Assembly (NCBI GenBank): GCA_017628395.1
Contig: JAGBZD010000089.1
Span: forward strand, 1-36,947
DNA: 36,947 nucleotides
From: Paludibacteraceae bacterium
GTDB lineage: Bacteria; Bacteroidota; Bacteroidia; Bacteroidales; Paludibacteraceae
Direction: 5' to 3'
Numbering within the stretch: the stretch's first letter is position 1; each line of letters begins with the position of its first letter. Position numbers and translations under genes: made by a program. The notes beneath the pieces were generated by a model. It worked only from the letters and a program-made list of their open reading frames with translations, had not been told where the DNA came from and made no database searches. Positions 7,206 through 14,104 of the stretch are shown here, one piece after another.

Positions 7206-8528
7206 TTATACCTCCTCGAAAGTATTCACCTTCGACTTGTCATATGGACGATAGACCTTTATATAATTATCCGTAAAACCCGACATCTGGTCACCCTCTT
7301 TCTTTGACTCCCACAATACAACTGCCTTTCTATTAGCATATTTCTCATAGAAAGCTCGCGTTTTTTCTTCTGACACAGCATGCAAAATCTTACTCCTACG
7401 CTGACGCTCTGCCTTAGGCACTACATACAAGTCCAATTCCAACATACGCGTATTAGCACGCTCCGAATATGTAAACACATGCAACTGACTAACATCCAAC
7501 CCCTTAACAAACTCCAAATAATCCTCCCAACACGCCTGCGTCTCACCGCGTACCCCCACCATACAATCCACACCTATAAACGCATGAGGAATCACCTCAC
7601 GAATATGCTGCACACGCTCCGCAAATAACTCACGCGTATAGCGACGCTTCATAATCGAAAGAACTTCATTACTACCCGACTGCAATGGAATATGAAAATG
7701 CGGCGCAAAATGCTTGGACTGAGCTACAAAATCAATAATCTCGTCCGTCAATAAGTTTGGCTCGCAAGAAGAAATACGGATGCGGTAGGAGCCTACCCCC
7801 GTCCCCTCCCTAAAGGGAAGGGAGATAGATTGGAGGTTATCCAACGCGCGGAGAAGATCTATGAAACTTTCCCCCGTACTACGACCAAAATCACCAATAT
7901 TAACACCCGTAATAATCAACTCCTTAGCACCCTGTAGCAATGCCTCTTGTGCATCAGCAACCACCTCACTAATCAACGGATTGCGCGACTTGCCTCGCGC
8001 GTACGGAATAGTACAATAGGTGCAGAAATAATTGCAACCATCTTGCACCTTAATAAAACAACGCGTCCGATCATCGCCCGAATGCACACCATGAAACTCA
8101 TCCACCTCGCGGATGGCGGAAACGCGAATAGCGTGGTTTAGCGGTGGTGTAGCGTTGTGTAGAGGTGGTGTAGAGTTGTGTGGCAGTTGTGCTTCTAGGG
8201 TGTCAACCAAAGCAGGAATATCGTACTTCTCATTCTGACCAAGCACAAAATCTACCCCATCCATCTGCGCAATCTGCTCGGGTTGCAGTTGCGCATAACA
8301 GCCCGTAACAACAATAATCGCATTCGGATACTTACGATGTAACTGATTGATTGCCTGACGATCCTTATGGTCAGCCGCATCAGTCACAGAACATGTATTC
8401 ACCACGCAGACATCAGGCACTTCATTCTGCAAAGCACGCTGATGACCACGCGACAAAAGTTCTTTGCCGAGAGCACTACTCTCGGCAAAGTTCAATTTAC
8501 AACCTAATGTAGTAAAGCGTACCTTCAT
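7206..8528 (-). CDS. mtaB: tRNA (N6-threonylcarbamoyladenosine(37)-C2)-methylthiotransferase
   Basis: MtaB is a radical-SAM enzyme that adds a methylthio group to t6A37 in tRNAs reading ANN codons. The 440-residue protein starts with the UPF0004 domain (TLGCKLNFAES), whose cysteines C10, C46 and C77 would bind the auxiliary 4Fe-4S cluster. The radical-SAM cluster motif is CNYFCTYC (C165, C169, C172). The C-terminus is short after the core, with a brief TRAM-like end. Two inserts look repeat-derived: residues about 117-132 (tandem NSTPPLHNATPPL, DNA 8131-8183) and 237-249 (LPFREGTGVGSYR, DNA 7790-7822). Neither touches a cluster motif. Its ATG follows the rubredoxin stop codon with no gap (TAAATG), so translation is probably coupled. 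MiaB was considered; the TLGCKLNFAE motif favours MtaB. Confidence 0.92.
   Translation of the reverse strand: MKVRFTTLGCKLNFAESSALGKELLSRGHQRALQNEVPDVCVVNTCSVTDAADHKDRQAINQLHRKYPNAIIVVTGCYAQLQPEQIAQMDGVDFVLGQNEKYDIPALVDTLEAQLPHNSTPPLHNATPPLNHAIRVSAIREVDEFHGVHSGDDRTRCFIKVQDGCNYFCTYCTIPYARGKSRNPLISEVVADAQEALLQGAKELIITGVNIGDFGRSTGESFIDLLRALDNLQSISLPFREGTGVGSYRIRISSCEPNLLTDEIIDFVAQSKHFAPHFHIPLQSGSNEVLSIMKRRYTRELFAERVQHIREVIPHAFIGVDCMVGVRGETQACWEDYLEFVKGLDVSQLHVFTYSERANTRMLELDLYVVPKAERQRRSKILHAVSEEKTRAFYEKYANRKAVVLWESKKEGDQMSGFTDNYIKVYRPYDKSKVNTFEEV
7790..7822. repeat. in-frame palindromic insert in mtaB
   Basis: A 33-nt sequence, AGCCTACCCC followed by a CCCTCCC/GGGAGGG-type palindrome, lies in mtaB. 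A clear relative in the same orientation and frame is inside the small exported-protein gene at 35572-35602. The two encode LPFREGTGVGSY and LPSGRAGVGLY. Confidence 0.7.
8131..8183. repeat. in-frame GTGTAG-type tandem repeat in mtaB
   Basis: Units of the form GGTGTAGCGTTGTGTAG are repeated over 53 nt within mtaB. They encode two NSTPPL/NATPPL units between the UPF0004 and radical-SAM domains. The same unit type fills the pheS/murF-alr gap (1691-1748) and occurs in the barrel gene (35065-35120). Confidence 0.72.
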
Positions 8529-8690
8529 TTACTCTACCTCAGAAAACTCATCTTTTCCTACACCGCAGAGTGGACAAACAAAGTCAGCAGGCACATCTTC
8601 CCATGGAGTACCAGGGACAATACCCGCCTCATCTACACCAACAGCAGGATCATACTCCCAACCGCAGATATCGCATACATACTTTTTCAT
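8529..8690 (-). CDS. rubredoxin
   Basis: This 53-residue protein ([13 protein letters not shown] to the end EFSEVE) has the two rubredoxin iron knuckles, CDICG (C6, C9) and CPLCG (C39, C42). The aromatic residues Y4, W11, Y13 and W30 and the PGTPWEDVP stretch are typical. Rubredoxins are one-iron electron carriers of anaerobes, often feeding peroxide or superoxide reductases. Here the stop codon is directly followed by the mtaB ATG on the same strand. One idea is that it helps supply electrons to the radical-SAM enzyme, but shared location alone does not prove this. It is cytoplasmic, with no signal peptide. A promoter of its own lies upstream. Confidence 0.96.
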   Translation of the reverse strand: MKKYVCDICGWEYDPAVGVDEAGIVPGTPWEDVPADFVCPLCGVGKDEFSEVE

Positions 8691-8757
8691 ATTTTTCTTA
8701 ATTTATTCGGTTTATAATTCATTAAACAATTAGGCAAAAAGTATGCCATAACGACTG

Positions 8758-8789
8758 CAAAATTACTACAAAATATGCAATTATACAAA
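8758..8789 (-). promoter_or_regulatory. promoter for rubredoxin-mtaB
   Basis: On the minus strand, TTTG (8789-8786) and TAATTTTG (8765-8758) are 20 bp apart. The start site would be near 8751, leaving a leader of about 60 nt. It is back to back with the PBP promoter, and the two -7 regions form an inverted repeat (8755-8769 with 8826-8840, one mismatch). Confidence 0.65.
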
Positions 8790-8803
8790 TTAAAAAATGA
8801 TTT

Positions 8804-8837
8804 TTCTTGCATATGTGCATTTTTTGTAGTAATTTTG
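8804..8837 (+). promoter_or_regulatory. promoter for the PBP-TPR-TraB operon
   Basis: TTCTTG (8804-8809) and TAATTTTG (8830-8837) are 20 bp apart. The 24 bp at 8802-8825 are identical to 584-607 in the pheS promoter, including TTGCATATGTGCA over the -33 box and spacer, while the -7 boxes differ. This suggests a shared regulator or a conserved upstream module. Confidence 0.7.
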
Positions 8838-8863
8838 CGGAAATTTGAGTAAAAACAATAACT

Positions 8864-11155
8864 ATGGATAATAATACACCAAAGAAAACAGATACCACCA
8901 CATTCAAAAAACGCTTTTTGATATGTTTTTGGAGTATCATCGGCACAGGACTACTCACCATTGTACTCATCTTCTGGATGATTACACAAGGTTGGTTGGG
9001 TTATCTACCACCATTGAATGAGTTGCAAAACCCAAAAAACAAGTTTGCCACCGAAGTCATATCATCAGATATGCAACTCTTAGGACGCTACTACCGCAAC
9101 GAAAATCGTGTGGGCGTTACCTATGATCAGATTTCACCCAACATGATCAATGCCCTCATTGCCACAGAAGATGTACGCTATTACGACCATACAGGCGTGG
9201 ACCTCAAATCGCTAATGCGCGCAGTCATGAAACTCGGTAGAGCAGGTGGCGGTAGTACATTGACCCAACAATTAGCTAAGCAACTCTGGTCACCACGCGC
9301 GAACAACATCTTTGAGCGCGCTCTGCAAAAACCCATTGAATGGGTAATAGCTACCAAACTGGAGCGCCTTTACTCCAAAGAAGAGATACTGACTATGTAC
9401 CTCAATCAGTTTGATTTCCTCTACAATGCCGTGGGCATTAAATCCGCTGCACAAGTATATTTCAGCACCACACCCGCCGACCTCAAACAAGAAGAAGCAG
9501 CCATGCTGGTGGGAATGTGTAAAAACCCATCTATGTACAACCCCCGTCGTCGTCCGGAACGCGCACTCAACCGCCGAAACACTGTACTCGACCAAATGTG
9601 CAAATACGACTACATTACCCAACATGTATGTGACTCGCTGAAAGCACTGCCCATAGAACTGAAATACCAATCGGTGGACCATAAACAAGGTATAGCACCC
9701 TATTTCCGCGAATACCTACGCCAAGTGCTAACCGCCAAAGAGCCCAAGCCGAGCCACTATTCCGAATGGAACCAATTGCAATACAAAATCGACTTGCGTC
9801 AGTGGGAAGAAAATCCGCTCTATGGTTTCTGCAACAAAAACCACAAGCCCGATGGTACACCCTATGACCTCTATCAAGATGGTTTGCGCATTTACACCAC
9901 CATTGACTCGCGCATGCAACAATACGCCGAAGAAGCAGTGAGCGAACATATACAAGACCTGCAAAAGAGCTTCTTCCGCGAGAAACGCAATAAGAGTTAT
10001 GCGCCTTTCTCACAAGACTTGACCACAGAGGAGATTGATGGAATCATGAACCGCTCTATGCGTCAGACCGATCGCTATCGCGTATTGAAGCAACAAGGTT
10101 TGAACGAAACAGATATTCGCAAAGTGTTCAACACACCCGTGAATATGCGCGTCTTCTCCTACAACGGAATGATAGACACCGTAATGACACCGATAGACTC
10201 CATACGCTGGAACAAACACTTCCTTCGTTGCGGCTTTATGTCCATGGAGGCACATTCGGGTGCTGTAAAAGCATATGTCGGTGGTCCAAACTTCTCGCAC
10301 TTCCAATACGACATGGTCACTTCTGGTCGCCGACAAGTAGGTTCTACCATTAAGCCATATCTCTTTACCTTAGCCATGGATGAGGGTATGTGGCCATGCG
10401 ACAGCACAGTGAACGACTCCATTACCCTTATAGATGGCAATGGCGTAGCATGGACACCGCGCGATGACCACCACGCTAACCAAGGTGAAATGGTGACACT
10501 CAGCTGGGGATTGGAGAAATCAAGCAACTGGATTACCGCCTATCTAATGTCGCTTTACACTCCTGAACAATTGGTACGACTGATGCGTTCGTTCGGAATA
10601 GAAGGACAACTCGACCCTGTGGTCAGCTTGTGTCTCGGACCTTGCGAAGTGAGCGTAAAAGAAATGGTCGATGCCTATACCACCTTCCCCAACAAAGGTA
10701 TTCGCGTAGAGCCACTATATGTGACGCGCATTGAAGATAACAACGGCAATATTTTAGCAACCTTCACACCAAAGACCTATGAGATTATCAGCGAAACAAC
10801 CTCATACAAAATGATTTCTATGCTGTGCAATGTGATGGATCAAGGTACGGGCGTGCGCGCACGCTTTCGCTATGGACTAAAAGGTCCTATGGGCGGAAAG
10901 ACTGGTACCTCCCAAAACCACTCCGATGGTTGGTTTGTGGGCTTTACACCTTCATTGGTAAGCGGCGTATGGGTAGGCGGCGAAGACCGTTCGATACACT
11001 TTGACAACATGTCGGCAGGACAAGGAGCAAATATGGCACTACCTGTATGGGCTATATATATGCAAAAAGTCTATGCCGATGAAGAATTGGGATATAACCC
11101 CGAAGAGCAATTTGATATACCTGAGTGGTTCGACCCAAATGCAGGCTGCAAGTAA
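8864..11155 (+). CDS. class A penicillin-binding protein (PBP1A-like)
   Basis: This bifunctional peptidoglycan synthase (763 residues) polymerises lipid II and cross-links the strands. A membrane anchor covers about 18-41. The GT51 domain has catalytic Glu102 in ATEDVRYYDH, the GGGSTLTQQLAKQ motif (128-140) and SKEEILTMYLNQ (171-182). The transpeptidase domain has the serine nucleophile S494 in STIK, SSN (553-555) and KTGTS (679-683). All catalytic residues are present. It heads a + strand operon; the TPR gene follows after 24 nt. Length and motif order fit the PBP1A-like proteins of Bacteroidetes better than PBP1C, which carries an extra C-terminal domain. Confidence 0.94.
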   Translation: MDNNTPKKTDTTTFKKRFLICFWSIIGTGLLTIVLIFWMITQGWLGYLPPLNELQNPKNKFATEVISSDMQLLGRYYRNENRVGVTYDQISPNMINALIATEDVRYYDHTGVDLKSLMRAVMKLGRAGGGSTLTQQLAKQLWSPRANNIFERALQKPIEWVIATKLERLYSKEEILTMYLNQFDFLYNAVGIKSAAQVYFSTTPADLKQEEAAMLVGMCKNPSMYNPRRRPERALNRRNTVLDQMCKYDYITQHVCDSLKALPIELKYQSVDHKQGIAPYFREYLRQVLTAKEPKPSHYSEWNQLQYKIDLRQWEENPLYGFCNKNHKPDGTPYDLYQDGLRIYTTIDSRMQQYAEEAVSEHIQDLQKSFFREKRNKSYAPFSQDLTTEEIDGIMNRSMRQTDRYRVLKQQGLNETDIRKVFNTPVNMRVFSYNGMIDTVMTPIDSIRWNKHFLRCGFMSMEAHSGAVKAYVGGPNFSHFQYDMVTSGRRQVGSTIKPYLFTLAMDEGMWPCDSTVNDSITLIDGNGVAWTPRDDHHANQGEMVTLSWGLEKSSNWITAYLMSLYTPEQLVRLMRSFGIEGQLDPVVSLCLGPCEVSVKEMVDAYTTFPNKGIRVEPLYVTRIEDNNGNILATFTPKTYEIISETTSYKMISMLCNVMDQGTGVRARFRYGLKGPMGGKTGTSQNHSDGWFVGFTPSLVSGVWVGGEDRSIHFDNMSAGQGANMALPVWAIYMQKVYADEELGYNPEEQFDIPEWFDPNAGCK

Positions 11156-11179
11156 GACCGCACGCTGTTAGAGGTAGAA

Positions 11180-13207
11180 ATGAAAAGGTATCTCCGACAC
11201 ATACTGATTTGTCTTGGTTCTTGGTTCCTTACTCTTGGCTCCATCTCCGCACAACTCAACACCAATCGCATCACTACGATTGGACGCAATGCTTTGTATT
11301 TTGATGACTATGTGCTGAGTATTCAGTATTTCAACCAAGTCATTAAACTCAAACCCTATCTGAGCGAGCCATATCTACTCCGCGCCATAGCCAAAATTCA
11401 ACTCGGCGACTATACTGGTGCAGAACTCGACTGCAATGCCGCCATCGAACGCAATCCCTTTCAACCAGGTGCCTACTACACGCGCGGGTATATATACCTA
11501 CAAACTAATCAGTTGGAAAAAGCCAAAAAGGATTTCAGCGAGGCACTTATTTTCGCGCCCGAAAATAAAACCTATATCGCTATGCGAGCCGATGTATTGG
11601 CTGGCTTGAAAGAGTACGAATTGGCACTTGACGACATCAACCGCCTACTTTATCGCGAGCCAAAATCGGCAGCTCTGCATTTCGAAAAAGGTACTATTTG
11701 TCTGCGCAGAGGCGATACTATTTGTGCGCAAAATGCTTTTATCAAAGCCACAGAATACGACTCGCAAAATCCTGCTAACTGGTCGGCTTTGGGACTCGTT
11801 CAGCTCATGCAAGACAATCAGGATGAAGCACTCATATCCCTAAGCAAGTCTATCGACTACGGTAGTAAGTGGGCGGGGGACTACATCAATCGGGGTATTA
11901 TCTACTACCGCATACACAACTACCGCAGTGCATTAGCGGATTACGATAAAGCAATAACCTTGTCGCCCAATGATGCACAATGCTACTACAATCGTGGTGT
12001 ATTACGCCAAGAATTAGGCGATTACAACAGAGCTTTGGAGGACTTCACGAAAGCCATAAACATTGCACCAGACCAAATAGAAATATACTACCAACGCGGT
12101 ATGGTGCAACTACAACTGCGCCAGTGGGCTGATGCTTTGAACGACTTTACCACCATTATGCAACGCTACCCGTATTTCTTGCCCGCATACTATTTAGCAG
12201 CACAAGCAGAAACAGCATTAGGGCATGACAAAACAGCTTTCAATCTGAGACAGCAAGCATATAACCTCGAACAAAAGAAAGACAGCATACAGTCGCTGCA
12301 AACTACAATGCAATTGGCAGAGGCACAACCACAACAGCGCGATCATCGTAAAGAATTTTCTGCGCTTGCAGCACAAAATCAAGAAGCCAGCGAGGATGAA
12401 AATAAATACAACAGCGACACACGAGGTACAGTACAAAAACGCTATACCGATGTGGTGAATGAGCCAAACATTTTCCTTTCTTACTATGCCACCAGTAGCC
12501 AAGCCAATGCGTTGCGCCAAACCAATTATTCGCACGCTTCGGTAGATGCCTACAACCATTCCGTACAATTACCTGCGCCATTGCGTTTCACCACCAAAGA
12601 AGTCAATCTCACAGCAGACATGGTTAATCAGCACTTTGCGCAAATCAATCACCTATCTAACCAACTTGACCAACTGAATCACAACAATTTACCTAAATCC
12701 GCAGCAAACACTGTTAAGGATGAAAGAGTGGTAGGATTACTCGTTGCCCGAGCATTTGAATTTGCATTAGTACAAGACTATTCATCTGCCATTGATGATA
12801 TCACACAAGCCATTCTCAGGGATGGACAACTCTATTTCGCGTATTTCTGTCGTGCCAATTGGCGATACAAACTACTGGAATACAAGCGCGCTATGGGCGA
12901 AGCGATAGAAGGAGCTGACTTTGAACTCATGCTACGCGACTACGACTATGTGATAAACCATTTGCCAGACTTTTCTTTTGCCTACTACAACAAAGCTAAT
13001 ATGCTCTGTATTCAACAAGACTTCAAAGCGGCTATCTCATATTACACACAAGCTATTCTGGTGGATGGCGATTTTGCAGAAGCATATTTCAATCGTGGGC
13101 TAACATACATTTACATTAACGAGATAGAGAAAGGCATTGCTGACCTGAGCAAAGCAGGTGAATTAGGTATTTACCAATCATATAACTTGATTTCTCGATT
13201 TCAATAA
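11180..13207 (+). CDS. exported TPR-repeat protein
   Basis: The 675-residue protein has a signal peptide ending near AQ (about residue 25). A long array of tetratricopeptide repeats follows, with recurring motifs such as AYYTRGYIYLQTNQLEKAKKD, CYYNRGVLRQELGDYNRALE and YYQRGMVQLQLRQWADAL. A Q- and N-rich linker near 375-500 lacks TPR features. Another TPR block ends the protein (AYFNRGLTYIYINEIEKG). It probably acts as a periplasmic scaffold. Placement between a PBP and a TraB-like protein suggests an envelope role, but no partner is proven. The hydrophobic core of the signal peptide (LGSWFLTLGS) is encoded by a TTGGTTCTTGGTTCC-type repeat. Confidence 0.85.
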   Translation: MKRYLRHILICLGSWFLTLGSISAQLNTNRITTIGRNALYFDDYVLSIQYFNQVIKLKPYLSEPYLLRAIAKIQLGDYTGAELDCNAAIERNPFQPGAYYTRGYIYLQTNQLEKAKKDFSEALIFAPENKTYIAMRADVLAGLKEYELALDDINRLLYREPKSAALHFEKGTICLRRGDTICAQNAFIKATEYDSQNPANWSALGLVQLMQDNQDEALISLSKSIDYGSKWAGDYINRGIIYYRIHNYRSALADYDKAITLSPNDAQCYYNRGVLRQELGDYNRALEDFTKAINIAPDQIEIYYQRGMVQLQLRQWADALNDFTTIMQRYPYFLPAYYLAAQAETALGHDKTAFNLRQQAYNLEQKKDSIQSLQTTMQLAEAQPQQRDHRKEFSALAAQNQEASEDENKYNSDTRGTVQKRYTDVVNEPNIFLSYYATSSQANALRQTNYSHASVDAYNHSVQLPAPLRFTTKEVNLTADMVNQHFAQINHLSNQLDQLNHNNLPKSAANTVKDERVVGLLVARAFEFALVQDYSSAIDDITQAILRDGQLYFAYFCRANWRYKLLEYKRAMGEAIEGADFELMLRDYDYVINHLPDFSFAYYNKANMLCIQQDFKAAISYYTQAILVDGDFAEAYFNRGLTYIYINEIEKGIADLSKAGELGIYQSYNLISRFQ

Positions 13208-13219
13208 CTCCGTATAGAG

Positions 13220-14104
13220 ATGAAAACTATTTGGCACAGCATAGCCATCTATTTTGGCTTCAGTTTCCTTGCGCTTGGTTCTATGCAAGCACAAGTATTA
13301 TACCGCATATCGGGCAACTCCGCAGCAGCACCATCGTATATCTTAGCAACAAACCGTACGGTGGACATGACTTTTTTAGACACGATACCCAATGTGTTTA
13401 AATGTTATAGTGCTTGTAACAAAGTGATTACAGAGTTTGCCATGCAGGATTATGAAGCTATTGCTGCATTGCGACAAGCCGCTTTATTGCCAGACTCTGT
13501 GCGCTTGCAAAACTTCTACTCCGATACACAATATCAAGAGATTGATGAGGCTCTGCGTATCAATCTGGGTATGGGACTTGATAAGTTAGGGCGCATGAAG
13601 CCATCCTATCTAACCGAAATGTATCGCAATGAATTGCTCAAAAAATGGCTTAATTACGATGAAGACCGTTCTATGGAGACTTTTTTTGAGAAAGTAGCTG
13701 CACAATCCAATATTCCCGTATATGGATTAGATGATATTGGTGAGACGATGTATATGCTTTTCGACCGCGAGCCCTTTCATTGGCAATGCGAGGAACTCTA
13801 CAAAGTCATTGAACATCCCGACAAAGAAGTGCGCCAAGAGCGTACCTTGCGCGAGATGTATCTTTATGGTCGTTTATCAGATATGGCATACCAAATCAAA
13901 GGTCCTGACAACAGCACCTCTATCTCCTTCTCCGATTACAAAGTATATAGCCAACGCAACAAGGTATGGGTTAAAAGATTAACGCCCTACCTCCGTGAAG
14001 GTAAGGCGTTTATCACACTCAACGCTATTTACTTGGGCGGTGAAGATGGGCTACTCGCCCAACTTAAAGCCGCAGGCTTTCGCGTGAAAGCCGTAAATCA
14101 TTAA
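13220..14104 (+). CDS. TraB/GumN-like protein lacking both motif histidines
   Basis: The 294-residue exported protein has a signal peptide ending near AQ (residue 25) and matches the TraB/GumN (TIKI-like) pattern: LYRISGN at the start, a YGLDDIGE segment where GLET normally sits, and a C-terminal LGGEDGLLAQLKAAGFRV. In active members two GxxH-type motifs bind a metal. Here the first reads ATNR (43-46) and the second NAIYL (268-272), so both histidines are missing. It is probably a non-catalytic relative. Its signal peptide (FSFLALGS) resembles that of the preceding gene. It starts 12 nt after the TPR gene, and its stop overlaps the stop of the convergent GH13 gene at TTAA (14101-14104). Confidence 0.72.
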   Translation: MKTIWHSIAIYFGFSFLALGSMQAQVLYRISGNSAAAPSYILATNRTVDMTFLDTIPNVFKCYSACNKVITEFAMQDYEAIAALRQAALLPDSVRLQNFYSDTQYQEIDEALRINLGMGLDKLGRMKPSYLTEMYRNELLKKWLNYDEDRSMETFFEKVAAQSNIPVYGLDDIGETMYMLFDREPFHWQCEELYKVIEHPDKEVRQERTLREMYLYGRLSDMAYQIKGPDNSTSISFSDYKVYSQRNKVWVKRLTPYLREGKAFITLNAIYLGGEDGLLAQLKAAGFRVKAVNH

